From Hermatobates lingyangjiaoensis (Eukaryota; Arthropoda; Insecta; Hemiptera; Hermatobatidae): a stretch of DNA of 64,000 nt. The notes below the pieces were generated by a model. The model was not told where the DNA came from. It searched no databases and saw nothing but the letters and a program-made list of their open reading frames with translations. Both the position numbers and the translations under genes were made by a program. Within the stretch, counting starts at the first letter, position 1; each line of letters begins with the position of its first letter. The stretch covers positions 206,001 through 270,000 of the forward strand of contig JAPFBL010000320.1 in NCBI GenBank assembly GCA_026182355.1. Direction: 5' to 3'. Shown piece by piece: positions 22,992 to 33,889 of this stretch.

Positions 22992-23102
22992 TCATCGAAA
23001 AAACTTCATAAAACGACTTCTGGGACCTCAAAACATGTAATTCCGTCAAAATCTCGAGATCGAATTTTTTCACGATCACTATACTTTACTTATAGTAAAG
23101 TA
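22273..23102 (+). mobile_element. Helentron-like outer copy, 3' half
   Basis: It begins with AAAAAGCGACAAGTATAGCA, the position that follows GTAAAAAAAT in the complete copy, and ends TTATAGTAAAGTA at 23102. With 19938-20628 it makes one older element split by the copy between. Confidence 0.75.
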
Positions 23103-23525
23103 ATAACCGAAGCCACTCCTAAATATTCTAACGGAATGTTGAAGCTCCTTAATTCACATCAAGGGCACCCAGAAACCCTTGCAGGTAGTAACTCAGACCG
23201 AGAGGACACTCACCCCAAAGGTCGTTAAGATAACGAGCAGCTTATCTTAAACTTGAAGAAAAACAACCCCTACTGTCTTTACTTTGCATTCATAACAAAC
23301 CAGACAATTCAACCAAAAAGTTATTCATGTAATGATAATGAATGTTGATCATTCGAAATATATCGACTATAGGAGGTGTACTTTATTGTGTAGACGAAAT
23401 AATAAGAGTGTTATTTAGAAAAATTGAGAAACTTGTTCAGAAACAAGTATTAGCTAAGTTTGGTGTCATTTTCAATAATACGTCTGTTAATGAAGGACTA
23501 CTATCAAAATTTACAAATACATATA

Positions 23526-23935
23526 GGTGTGTTATCTAATCGGGATTCGGTCAAATTTTCTAGGTTCAAAAATCAAACTCTCATTGCCGACGTTTCGGTT
23601 TTATTTTAAAACCTTGTTCACAGACAGAAGTATGAATTTTTTTACTAAGAAAATGAAATTTACATTATTTAAAGGAACGTTCAATCTTAACCGGACAGAA
23701 CCTTCGACTAGACTGTCAATAAAAAACTAAACCTTGAGTCTAGTCGAAGGTTTTGTCCGGTTAAGATTGTTGTTCCTTTAAATAATGTAAATGTCATTTT
23801 CTTAGTCAAAAAATTCGTATTTCGCCTATAAAAATGTTTTTAAATAAAACCGAAACGTCGGCAATGAGAGTTTGATTTCTGAACCTAGAAAATTTGATCG
23901 AATCCCTATTAGATAACACACCTATTCTATCAAAC
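23526..23935. mobile_element. PLE-B inverted pair
   Basis: The two arms meet near 23725 around an inverted block (AACCTTCGACTAGACT against AGTCTAGTCGAAGGTT). Each ends in ACCGAAACGTCGGCAATGAG and AGATAACACACCTATTC. Arms are about 200 bp with scattered differences. No coding part. Confidence 0.8.
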
Positions 23936-23964
23936 GGTGGATATATTATTGAATCTGATATATA

Positions 23965-24180
23965 TATAAAAAGATTTCACATAAACACGTGAAATAACAA
24001 TCAATGATCAAACCACAATAACAAATGCGAAAACAAGTTCCCATTTCTCTGTAGTTGGTTTTTTGACTCTGACGAAGACCACTTGTTACGGTTGAAAGAT
24101 CTTAGTCTTGTTTTCCCATTTTCTTATTGTGGTTTGATCATTGATTGTTATTTCACCTATTTATGTGAAATCTTTATATA
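23965..24180. mobile_element. PLE-A inverted pair
   Basis: A partial minus copy (23975-24030) faces a plus copy (24060-24175) with TGACGAAGACCACTTGTTAC, GGTTGAAAGATCTTAGTC. One base of the stem differs from the copy at 26046. Confidence 0.7.
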
Positions 24181-24189
24181 TATATATAT

Positions 24190-25870
24190 TTAAAAACAAA
24201 GAAACGAATAACACAAAATAGAAAAAATATTTATAATTGATATTATGAAATACAGTCCGCTGTCAAGAGGAGATTAAAGGAGAGGATGAAGAGGGGAAAA
24301 ACGTTCAAGGAGAAGGGGGTCTGAATAGTTAGAACAAAGTACTACACCATCATGTCTCACGCAACAGCGGAAGATTTTTTTTTTTCATAAAATAAAACTT
24401 TACTTTTATTAAATGAAAAGAATAAAAACTGATGAAAGCAACCAATTTCAATTACTGAAATTAATTTGTTGGTTACCTTATAAGATATAAACAACAATAC
24501 TAAAGTGAATAAAATTAAACTAGAGATTTTCAACAAAACTTTGGAAACTCACGGTCTCTCCCCGCTTATTATTTCTTGAATAAAAACATAGAAATAAATC
24601 ACATTTATTCATACCAATGAGTTGTTCATATTATTTTCAATGCGTAGCACTGAAATACTCTGTACAGTGTTTTTAAAGAATTCATTTCGTGGAGAAACAA
24701 AATTCTTCTCTCTCTCTTTTGAAAGTCAAATCAGTTATTTTATATTCAGTCTATCTCACAAACAACGAGAATTCTAATTAGTTATATGTTTTAATTTTAA
24801 CCATTATGTAGATTGAATAACTATGTTCTGTCTCAGTGAAGGTGAGTTAGTATCAGCATTCAAAAAAAGAACTAAGTAATATATAGTTCATTTTTAAAAT
24901 AGAACTATGTTTTCCAATGACTATCTGAAACATGAGATGTAACTGAACCATAATAATTCAAGGGAGAAGGATGATTATTATTAATATTTTAACTAATTTA
25001 GAGTTTCAACAAATACACTTCAAAAGGTCTTTTTGTAATTTCGTGTACGGTTTTCTGTAATAAACATCCACTTAGCTATGGCTACTAGTCAATGGCTACA
25101 TGGACCAGGGAAAGTACGGACAGATGGACATTTTGATTTTTCCCCGATGTTGGATTGCGGCTAATTAGAGTTACTAGTTTAGAAGAAAAACAGTTACTAG
25201 TTTTTCAAAAAGGTGCCATTCAGAAGTTAACGATGATAAAATTGGTAGAAATTAATTAATCCTTATTCGGGTGTCGGGATACAAGAAAAGTTAATGGAGG
25301 GGTAGAAAAGGTTTGAAGTAAAGCAACACCCCACTTTGGGATGTATTCGCAGAATCGATGAAGAAGGAACAATTAAGAAGTAAATACAAAAACTGAGTCT
25401 TACTTTATCCAAAAAAAAAAAACTCATTTGGATTGAACTTCAACTTGTAAAATAAAGTTGCAGAATATCATATAATAAATTATTCAAAAATATATTTGAA
25501 ATATCTTTACCCAGCACTTATGTATCTTTTTAAAATTAACAATATACGAAGAATGAAACTCTGCCTGGATCTGGCAGAAGTTTACGAACCCATTCCAAGG
25601 GAAAGCGAATCCACTCGCTTTGAAAAATATTTAATCATCGTTAAATATTTTTAAGAAATTATATCTACAACTAATAAAAGTCAGAAATATTTTTCTAAGG
25701 ACAATTAGGAAGTTCAGCAAAGTTCATTCGTTAACTCGATCGACAAAACTGAATTTATGGCTGCGGTGTACGAGTTTGATGTGATTTCAGGCAGTTAGTT
25801 TAACAATAATAAAAGCATATCAGATTCTTGCAGATCAATGATTTTTAGTTTGTTATAACTGATAAATTCC
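24190..25870. other. Stretch without a supported feature
   Basis: AT-rich DNA. I saw no phase-open, splice-bounded exon, RNA gene or clear repeat on either strand. Confidence 0.4.
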
Positions 25871-25879
25871 ATTCTAAGG

Positions 25880-26169
25880 TAGTGCAATCAGTTATTATGT
25901 GGTATTTTACTTATTGTAGGGTAAAAAGCTAATGAAATAGCCTCCTCATATAGAATGGAGACTATATGTCTCTATATAAAAAGATTTCTGATAAGCACGT
26001 GAAATAACAATCAATGATCAAACCACAAATGAAAGTTCGGTTTTTGACTCTGACGAAGACCGCTTGTTACGGTTGAAAGATCTTAGTCTTGTTTTCCCAT
26101 TTCATTTGTGGTTTGATCATTGGATGTCTCTATATGTGGGGACTAATTCATTAGCTTTTTACCCTGCAC
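25880..26169. mobile_element. PLE-G tail with nested PLE-A
   Basis: GTGCAATCAGTTATTATGTG and TAGGGTAAAAAGCTAATGAA (25885-25960, -) face ATTCATTAGCTTTTTACCCT (26145-26165, +). Between them a PLE-A unit has an intact motif at 26046-26088: GACT-CTGACGA-A-GACCG...CGGTT-GAA-AGATCT-T-AGTC, with 4-bp helix I (GACT/AGTC). A hAT element follows at 26170. Confidence 0.75.
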
Positions 26170-26878
26170 CAGAGGTTCTCAAAGTGGGTTCCGCGGAATC
26201 CAGGGGTTCCTTAACGAACTGTCTGGGGTTCCGTGAAAAATATTTAGTAAAAACATTTTTTTAAAAAATTTTTTTTTGTGGGTATGGATTTATTCTATAT
26301 TTCTTGTGAATCATGAAACCGAATAATGTTTATATCTACATATACCCATAAGTATAAGTGATCAAAATTTTATTCATATTTAGAATGTATCACTAGTCAG
26401 TTTTTGTATCTATCTGATTCCCAAATTTCCACCTATTACAAAAGTAGCACTTCACACATTGCTGCCGTTTCGCACTACCTACTTATGTGAAACTGGATTT
26501 TCCCTTTAAAATGTCATAGAAACCAAATACCGAAGTAAACTTAATGCTGGGGCTAACTTGAGAATCAAACTCTCAACTATAAAGCCAAAAATGATTATAA
26601 AACAAACTCTGTGTTAAAATTGCTAGTAATTCTGTTTTATGTGTTTTTCACTTGTAGAAAATATGAAAATTGAAATCTTTTAATTTTGAATTTTTTTTTG
26701 AAAAATACACACTGCAGTAATATTAATTTTTTAATTGTTTTTAAACATATATACTATATAAAAAGGCATAGGAAAATAATTATATTATGATTGGTATAAA
26801 ATCATTAGAATCTGGAGATCCTGGGAAAGTTACTGGAACCAAAAAGGGTTCCGCGTCGAAAAAAGTTTGAAAACTCTG
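26170..26878 (+). mobile_element. hAT element with transposase C-terminal remnant
   Basis: Ends are CAGAGGTTCTCAAAGT and GAAAAAAGTTTGAAAACTCTG; flanks are CCCTGCAC (26162-26169) and CCCTACAC (26879-26886), an 8-bp TSD with one change. Inside, 26400-26600 translates with frame breaks to a hAT dimerisation-like tail: SHYLCETGFS, then KYRSKLNAGANLRI and LSTIKPKM. This Y-CE-GFS ... YR-L ... LRI-L motif is the 3' end of hAT (ZBED-like) transposases. BED finger and catalytic parts are missing, so the copy is an internally deleted derivative inserted in a PLE-G tail. Confidence 0.8.
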
Positions 26879-26984
26879 CCCTACACTGATAAATTTTACA
26901 TGTTTATGCAAGAAAAGGAATAAAATCATTATGGATTACCTATGTATTTGATAGTACTCTACTTTAGAAGTAAGTTGTTTGTAG

Positions 26985-27370
26985 TAGAACCACTTTAAAC
27001 TTGTTTTCTTTTTTTTTATTGTTTGTAGTTTGTTGTTTATAGACCACTTCAAATGTTTTCTTTTTTTTATTGTTGTAGTTTATTGCTTGTAGACCACTTC
27101 AAACTTGTTTTCTTTTTTTTATTGTTTGTAGTTTATTGCTTGTAGACCACTTCAAACTTGTTTTCTTTCATTTTTTTATTGTTTGTATACCACTTCAAAC
27201 TTGTTTTCTTTTTTATTGTTTGTAGTTTATTGCTTGTAGACCACTTCAAACTTGTTTTCTTTTTTTTATTGTTTGTAGTTTATTGCTTGTAGACCACTTC
27301 AAACTTGTTTTCTTCCATTTTTTTATTGTTTGTATACCACTTCAAACTTGTTTTCCTTTTTCTTTTTTTA
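26985..27370. repeat. Minisatellite with long and short units
   Basis: About seven units of roughly 54 bp (GTAGACCACTTCAAACTTG, TTTTCTTT, ATTGTTTGTAGTTTATTGC) with shorter 40-44 bp forms in which GTTTATTGCTTGTAG is missing (for example near 27180 and 27330). The order long-long-short recurs. Confidence 0.85.
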
Positions 27371-27374
27371 TTTT

Positions 27375-28138
27375 AAATTGGAAACAAGAAGGTAAAGGAT
27401 GCTTCCTTTCATTCTGTTTGGGGATTATTCCTAGCAGGTTGCATTAGCCATCAGCATTTCTTCAGTCGGCTGCTTTCATGCAATCTGACCATTCCGTGAA
27501 AACTATTTAAAGTCAGCCTTAGAAGATGGTTATCCTTCTTTAAACATCAAGGTCAAACATCTTTGATACCAGACTTAATTAAACCAACTTTATTTCACTT
27601 TACAACTCAACTATCTTCTTTCATTCGGATAGACTTACATTTTATAAATGTCACTACAACATAATTTTTGTTATATTATAAATTAGTGAATACTTTTTCA
27701 AATTTGTCTTTTAATTTTGTTTAGAAGTATTGTTGTTGTATTTATTTCTCAATTGTTTCTTCTTCCATCCATTCTGCAAATGCATCCAAAAGTGGGGTTA
27801 AAACTTTTTAACCATTACCTTATTCGTTTATTAACTTTGAGTTAAAACAAGTAAGTAAACATTTAAAGTTATTCATTTATATATTACTAAGAGGTGTTTA
27901 TTACTTTTTTCTTGCTTATAGGTTGAGAGCAACACAGGAGGCATATAGAAGTCTGAAAATTAAACATGCAGTAAGTTGAATGTAGAGGTGGGCATATCGA
28001 ATACTCTCGCATATCGAACACGTGTTCGATACTCAGAGCCCGTATTCCATATTTGGAATACAATGCACTCATTCGGCTATCGAGTATCTTGCCTATAGAA
28101 TTCTTTTTCCTGATCACTTGACACTCTCATTATTTATC

Positions 28139-28140
<2 letters not shown>
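27375..28140. other. Stretch without a gene
   Basis: GAGGTGGGCATATCGAATAC (27985) opens a short region with mirrored CGAACACGTGTTCG and ATTCCATATTTGGAAT blocks, possibly a decayed foldback element cut off at 28143 by AT repeats. Otherwise nothing is seen. Confidence 0.35.
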
Positions 28141-28142
<2 letters not shown>

Positions 28143-28185
<43 letters not shown>

Positions 28186-28525
28186 CAAATTCAATAATAT
28201 ATCAACCGTTGGATAGAATAGTTGTATAATGTAATCGGGATTCGGTCAATTTTCCAGGATCAAAATCAAACTCTCAATGCCGACGTTTCGGTTTTATTTA
28301 AAACCTTTCCATATACTCTTCTTATCTCCTCATAAACTATGGGTTTTTATGAGGAGATAAGAAGAGTATATGGAACTATGGGTTTTTATGTGGAGATAAG
28401 AAGAGTATATGGAGAAGATGCCTATGAAAAAGGTTTTAAATAAAACCGAAACGTCGGCATTAAGAGTTTGATTTTGATCCTGGAGAATTGACCGAATCCC
28501 GATTACATTATACACCTATATATAT
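28143..28525. mobile_element. AT run and PLE-B inverted pair
   Basis: Left arm 28185-28315 (-) and right arm 28418-28520 (+) repeat the PLE-B end. Between them, a 36-bp segment (GAGATAAGAAGAGTATATGG) occurs twice direct and once inverted. The right arm has ATGCC (28418) and GGCAT after ACGTC, a 5-bp helix I candidate around GGTTTTAAATAAAACC-GAAACGTC. Confidence 0.75.
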
Positions 28526-29125
28526 ATTAACTTACAGCTTTCTACAATGTAAAATTATTGTAAGCCAGAAATCTTCTTTAAACATCGTTGGTAAAAAACA
28601 ATATATTACTGTTTATGTTCTCGCCTACTTATATTGCACAACTTAATGTTAGGATTGATTTTTAATAGGTAAAAATGCTTTGTAAAAATATTGTAGTTGA
28701 CAGACTTCCTTAGATTTTCTTAGAACGATGAAAAAGAAACAGTAAAAAAAAAGACACTCGGTAGAATAAATAGATTTACTTATTTAATAGTGGTAGAATT
28801 TCTTAATAGAACAGAGGACAGTCAAAAACAGATAAAAACGAAGTAGCAGAGATGGTCAGACACCAGATGCAGTCTCAAGCCCTGAGGGCGGAATGGAGAG
28901 TTATTACTTACTAGTCTCCGCTGATGGTTGTGTGAGGCAATGAATGGTGCAAGTGCTAAGCAAATTGTTTGTGATAATTAGCGGGAAGAGAAAAGTGAGT
29001 AGGAGTTGGCGGGTGTTGGCTGACGTCACAATTTGTGGCGGGGAGTAGGGAAAACTTGATAAGAACTAATCTGATATACGACTACTTTGTATTCGTATCA
29101 TAAGAGACCGACCGAATACGTGTCC
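28526..29125. other. Stretch without a supported feature
   Basis: A patch at 28840-29050 is less AT-rich (GTCTCAAGCCCTGAGGGCGG) but has no open splice-bounded exon or recognised RNA. Confidence 0.4.
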
Positions 29126-29129
29126 AAAT

Positions 29130-29265
29130 ATTTCTAGAAATTGTCAGTTGGGTTTTTGTCTCTGACGAAGACGCTTGTACTGGTTGAAAGATCTTAGTAT
29201 TTTCTTCCCCATTTCATATTGTGGTTTGATCATTGATTTGTATTTCACGTGTTTATGTAAAATCT
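29130..29265 (+). mobile_element. PLE-A single end
   Basis: GTTGGGTTTTTGTCTCTGAC, GAAGACGCTTGTACTGGTTG and AAAGATCTTAGT match PLE-A with a one-base loss in the stem. The tail ends in TTTCACGTGTTTATGTAAAAT before an AT run. Confidence 0.7.
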
Positions 29266-29286
29266 TGTTTTATATATATATATATT

Positions 29287-29575
29287 GTTGAAATGTACCG
29301 CAGCTTCGGTATTAACGACTTTCAAACTAAGCTGTTCCAGTCTCCTGATAGTCTTACGAATATGAGCTGGTAATTCCCAAATGAGTTGTCCAAAAGACAT
29401 TGAAACTCACTGCCTTTTGGACAACTCATTTGGGAATTACCACCTCATATTCGTAAGACTGTCAGGAGACTGAAACAGCTTAGTTTGAAAGTCGTTAATA
29501 CCAAAGCTGCGGTACATTTCAACAAAATATGCCTCCAAGAAGATTTGCTGCCAACCTATACTAATCAATATATAT
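29287..29575. pseudogene. PLE protein N-terminal region, palindromic pair
   Basis: Arms 29287-29400 (-) and 29408-29525 (+) are inverted copies. The plus arm translates to GQLIWELPPHIRKTVRRLK, QLSLKVVNTKAAVHFNK and ICLQEDLLPTYTN, a basic helical stretch followed by the C-L-x-E-x-LLP signature found just upstream of RT in PLE proteins. Related frames occur at 35226 (minus), 37995 (plus) and 41935 (minus). Only this 80-residue end is present. It sits between PLE-A copies and is probably the 5' coding end of one of them. Confidence 0.6.
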
Positions 29576-29579
29576 ATAT

Positions 29580-29838
29580 TGCTATCAATGATCAAACCAC
29601 AATATGAAATGGGAAAACAAGACTAAGATCTTTTAACCGTAACAAGCGGTCTTCGTCAGAGTCAAAAACCCAACTGAGTTTGGGTTTTTGTCAGAGTCAA
29701 AAACCTCAGTTGGGGTTTTGTGACTCTGATGAAGACAGCTTATTACGGTTGAAAGATCGTAGTCTTGTTTTCCCATTTCATATTGTGGTTTGATCATTGA
29801 TTGTTATTTCACGTGTTTACGTGAAATCTTTTTATATA
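29580..29838. mobile_element. PLE-A inverted pair
   Basis: Left minus copy (29585-29675) and right plus copy (29700-29835) are joined by extra GGGTTTTTGTCAGAGTC pieces, suggesting repeated template switching. The stem word in the right copy is decayed (GACAGCTTATTACGG). Confidence 0.75.
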
Positions 29839-29859
29839 TTGCTACATGTAATAAAGAAA

Positions 29860-30125
29860 CGGTTCAAACCGGAAAAATAAGTAAATAAAAGAAAAGACAA
29901 AAAAAGAACAAAAACACTTTTGGGATCAATATTTCGAACCGCAGTTCATCATCAGGAAGGGGAAGGAAAAGAGGTACGTTCGTTCCAAACGGATGATGGC
30001 AGGTGAATGAGTTTGGAACTTTCATCGTCCTTTTGGAACGAACGTACCTCTCCTTCTTCCCTTCTAGACTTCTTCTTGTTCTTCCTGATAACGAACTGTG
30101 GTTCAAAATATTGATCATAGTAAAT
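29860..30125. mobile_element. PLE-H inverted pair with hammerhead-like motif
   Basis: The left arm on the minus strand (29928-29956) reads CTGATGA-T-GAACTGCGGTTC-GAA-ATAT-T. The right arm (30085-30115, +) reads CCTGATAACGAACTGTGGTTCAAAATATTGATC, mutated in the core. TTCGTTCCAAA and TTTGGAACGAA mark the junction. Confidence 0.7.
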
Positions 30126-30935
30126 GTTTTCGTTCTTTTTTTTTAATTTTATTTTTATTGTTAGATTTTTAACAAATAAATGTCATTAAATATACAACTT
30201 TAATGTTATTAAAGAAAAAAATTATCTGGCATCTGTATTATTTCATAAATGCAAATATAAAATGGTCATAAATGAAGGAGAAGAATGGATTAAGGTTGGA
30301 TGAAGATTTGGGTGTAGGCAGGGTCCAGCAGCCTCCTTGGATTGACACCAGTCCTCTTTGGCTTTAGTAAGAACCGCTCACATAAATACTTGCTGACTAT
30401 TACAACTCACCATGCACTCTGCCATATCACTAATAGTATTTCGATTTCTCACGAGTAATTTCGGAATTTTAAAATAATTATTATGCTACTTAATACTAGT
30501 ACTTTACGAATATAGAAAAAGTAGATTTATAATTAAAATTGAAGATAAATATAAGTTCAGTGATAATGAACATAATAATTTTTTAAATATGAGGAAAAAT
30601 TAATGTTTTAAGTAAAAAATAAAATTTCAAAAAATGTTGCAATGAAGTAAAGATAGAAAAAGATGAATATGCATACTATGTTGTGTGTTTGAAGTACGTA
30701 ATAATGTACGTAATTTTAATTTTAATATAATTGAAATATTACGAACGCCATTGTTCTATCTAGGGGGAGTATCCGTTAATTATGCTGACATTTAAAAGTA
30801 ATCGATTTTTTTTTTTTTTTAAGCAATGTCTTATCTGAGATCATATGATTGTTAAAACAATTATGATTACAAAAAATAAGATATAAAAAGTAAAAAAAAA
30901 AATAAAGTAAAGATGTGTGGATCGATTTGTAGGTC
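30126..30935. other. AT-rich stretch upstream of the GC-rich exon
   Basis: No supported feature. A less AT-rich patch (30280-30430) lacks an open, splice-bounded frame. Confidence 0.4.
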
Positions 30936-30999
30936 TAATTGAGGAGGCAGAGTGGTGGGGGGCAGGTCGATAGGTGGAGCAGAGGAAGGCCGGCAGACG

Positions 31000-31123
31000 A
31001 TGTGCGGACGCGTTGCCTTGCTCTGGGGCGCTCTGCTGGGCGTCGTGTGCGTGGCCTGGCCCCAGCACGTCATGGCCATAGACCTGCGGCGCCTCTACGG
31101 CCACGTGTCGTCCAAGAGGAACA
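31000..31123 (+). CDS. Putative first coding exon with signal peptide
   Basis: Within a GC-rich island (about 30940-31130) in very AT-rich DNA, ATG at 31000 opens MCGRVALLWGALLGVVCVAW followed by PQHVMA, a convincing secretory signal peptide with a likely cleavage after VMA. The mature start is IDLRRLYGHVSSKRN, with a dibasic KR. A donor-like GTCAGT at 31124-31129 would end the exon after AACA (phase 1); GTACTA at 31128 is an alternative. Without splicing the frame stops at 31132-31134, giving 44 residues. The frame is also open upstream to at least 30952, but the ATG at 31000 is preferred because the signal peptide starts there. The protein would be secreted, possibly a short peptide precursor given the KR. 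I do not recognise the family. An overlapping minus-strand frame (30841-31182) is a GC-driven shadow. Confidence 0.55.
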
Positions 31124-31164
31124 GTCAGTACTAATCCCATTTCACACAACATATCACACAAAAC

Positions 31165-31407
31165 CAACCAAACAAATTTCAATATTTCAAATCGTAATCC
31201 TTACTATTGAACCAGTTTTATATATTATATTCCTGATTTTTATATATATACATAATTAACAATTTTAACAAAGTTGTTCCGACTCACATTTAAACAACAA
31301 CATATATACCAAAGATCAAAGAAAACACAAAGGAAGCAAACCAATTTCATTATTTCAAATCGTAATCCTTGCTATTGAAGCAGTTTTATATATTATATTG
31401 CTGATTT

Positions 31408-31445
<38 letters not shown>

Positions 31446-31815
31446 CGATTTTAACAAAGTTGTTCCGACTCATATTTCAACAACAACATATATACCAAAG
31501 ATCAAAGAAAACACAAAGAAAGCAAACAAATTTCATTTTTTCAAATCGTAATCCTTACTATTCAATACATTTTATACATTTTATCGCTATTTTAATATAC
31601 ATATAAAATAAACCATTTTACCTAAGTTGTTCCGACTCCAATTTCAACCAAACTTCTTTTATACACCAACATATATATCAACAAATGAAATAAAACAAAA
31701 CACAAAGGAACCAAACCAATTTCATTATTTCAAATCGTAATCCTTACTATTGAACCAGTTTTATCATTTATATTGCTGATTTATATATATAAATATATAA
31801 TTAACCATTTTAACA
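31165..31815. repeat. Tandem repeat, four units of 168-190 bp
   Basis: The word CAAATCGTAATCC recurs at about 31188, 31356, 31542 and 31731. Each unit runs through GTTTTATATATTATATTGCTG, a TATA run, TAACAAAGTTGTTCCGACTC and AACACAAAG. The array begins just after the signal-peptide exon, in what would be its first intron. Confidence 0.85.
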
Positions 31816-32018
31816 AAGTTATTTCGATAGAGTACAAAAAGAACAATGTACTCAATTATTTAGAATTAAATATAATGAAAAATGAGAGGATTAATCAAAA
31901 GATTTCATAAATGTTTATCTGACTTAAGAGTGCTATCTTTGGCTAAGAGCTGTTATTTTCTTTAATGTCAACGCTCAGAAGCCACTTTCCCTCCTACTCT
32001 TCTTCCGAGAGTACATTC

Positions 32019-32072
<54 letters not shown>

Positions 32073-32783
32073 CATTCATGTAAAAAATGTTTAGCAACAA
32101 AGATGATATCAGAAATAGAACATAGCCCAGACCAAAAATTAAAATTAATCACATTTATATATATGATGAATCCATCATATATATATAAGTATAAAAAAAT
32201 AAATTGGAAAATTAATGTTCTAGGAGATCAATTATGATCTGAGGCTAACTACTATCCAATTTTTTCAATCTATAATAAAAATGAATTTATCAAACATTAA
32301 TTAATTTTTCTTGGTTTTAAAATAACTTAGTGTAAATAAATCAATAATAAAACTACTACAAAGATTTTGATTGTGAAAATTAAAACTAAAGAAAATGGCA
32401 TTTTCCTGGAACCTTCAATCATCCTTATTTTAGGATATTTCCCACATACAGTATCCTAAGTTAACCACATCCTGGTTGTCGGGCATAACATTTAACTTAA
32501 ACTTTACCTCCATTTAATTTTTTTTCGTTGTATAATTTTCTTCCTGCTTGACTTAATATAATGAAATTTTGTATTTTTTTGGTATCCCTTTCTCTTTACA
32601 TTTCCTGATCCATACAACTATTACGTTAAATAGAGATTCAAATTATCTTAAAATGTCATTACTTTATATTTATAGAAACTTAAATTCAAACTGGGCAATA
32701 TAAAATAGAAACGTTCTAGTGTTTAGGTAAGTCATAGAATTTACAAGAAAAAATATATGCTCTACTCCGTAATAACATGATTG

Positions 32784-32795
<12 letters not shown>
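31816..32795. other. AT-rich stretch with (AT)n at 32024-32066
   Basis: No exon or element is recognised. Short TATA runs also occur at 32155-32190 and 32783-32811. Confidence 0.45.
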
Positions 32796-32811
<16 letters not shown>

Positions 32812-32814
<3 letters not shown>

Positions 32815-32932
32815 TCGCCGCTCTGCCTTCCTGCGGGATTCTTCGCCTCCTGATGACGGCGATGGTCGAAATATAGAAGTGAGTTATTCCTGTGTATATC
32901 TATGTGCTATCTTCTTTTTAATTGGTTTATGT
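32812..32932 (+). mobile_element. PLE-K solo end with hammerhead-like motif
   Basis: GAGTCGCCGCTCTGCCTTCC, GGGATTCTTCGCCTCCTGAT leads into CTGATGA-C-GGCGATGGTC-GAA-ATAT-A at 32850-32875. It continues GTGAGTTATTCCTGTG and GCTATCTTCTTTTTAATTGG. The same unit, in mirror pair and interrupted after GCTATCTTTT by a Helentron-like element, forms the centre of the palindrome at 38173-41693. This copy is therefore the empty site. Confidence 0.75.
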
Positions 32933-32945
32933 ATATATATGTTTG

Positions 32946-33190
32946 TAGGGCTAATGAAATGGTCTCCACATATAAAAATTCAATTGTATAAACAATGCGT
33001 TTCGAACAAGTAGTGTTCTTCTTCAGGCATTAACTAAGGGTGAGTGGGTGGAGTGAGTTAACACTCACCCTTAGTTAATGCCTGAAGAAGAACACTACGT
33101 GTTCGAAACGCGTTGTTTATACAATTAAATTTTTATATTTGGAGACTATATCATTAACTTTTTACCCTACAATGAGTAAATACCACATAA
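32946..33190. mobile_element. PLE-G palindrome with intact hammerhead-like motif
   Basis: Arms mirror around 33047. The plus arm at 33082-33114 reads CTGAAGA-A-GAACAC-TAC-GTGTTC-GAA-ACGCGT-T, with a perfect 6-bp stem and the 6-base palindrome ACGCGT. The minus arm is interrupted by small changes (CAAGTAGTGTTC). Outer parts are ATTAACTTTTTACCCTACAA and its inverse. Confidence 0.8.
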
Positions 33191-33259
33191 TAACTGATTG
33201 CATTACGTTTGAATTAAAAATGGCATATATTTGCCAACCAGATTTATAAGACTAAAATA

Positions 33260-33735
33260 AATAGAACATAGCCCCAGAACAAAACACTGTGATCAATATT
33301 CCGAAAAGCAGGTCTTCATCGGGAAAAAATAGAAGATGAACCAAAAAAAATGATTGAATCTGCCATAACTGATATATTACATTTAATTTGTAATAACAGG
33401 TATTTTTTATTTATTTTTGGAAAAGTTAAAAATAAATAACTAACAGCAACAAATTTTTGCCAATAAACTTTATTTATTTATAATAAATAAAGCTTTTTTT
33501 TATAATTAAACATTATTAAATTATAATTAAACCATAACCCATTATTCATAATTTTTGGAGGCAAATAACACAGAACATATATTTTTTGATGTATATTGTT
33601 TATATCACTGAAGTTATTATGATTTATATCAGAAATAGGTAAAACCGTCATACTCCGTAAGAAATCCTGGAGTTGGAGCGCTTTCCGACGTTGTCCATCT
33701 TCGATTGCAACAAACCTACTGTAGGTTTTCTAATA
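33260..33735. mobile_element. Decayed PLE-H and PLE-F ends
   Basis: Minus strand 33288-33332 (CCCGATGAAGACCTGCTTTT, CGGAATATTGATC) resembles PLE-H. Minus strand 33640-33720 reads ATCGAAGATGGACAACGTCG, GAAAGCGCTCC, close to PLE-F at 42892. Between them is AT-rich DNA without a gene. Confidence 0.5.
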
Positions 33736-33889
33736 TAAATATATTTTTTCACTTCACTTTTTCTTTTGATCTTTTACAAATGATGAACTGTTGATTGAAG
33801 TATTGATTGCAATAAGTTTTCTTGTTTTTTTCTGTTTGCTTTGTAAAATTTCTTAATATACATACGTTAAAAAAAAAAATATCACGAAT

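Noticed and set aside
22058..23079. 63-codon frames starting MIVKKFDLEILTELH, repeated at 22058, 22888 and 39622
   Set aside because: They are copies of the same 3' end of the Helentron-like element and run into the CACCC microsatellite. No domain, and frames differ between copies after the microsatellite.
30841..31182. 113-codon minus-strand frame over the GC-rich island
   Set aside because: It lies opposite the signal-peptide exon and runs into a poly-A/T low-complexity tail. Proline/histidine-rich composition follows from GC-rich sequence; no motif is visible.
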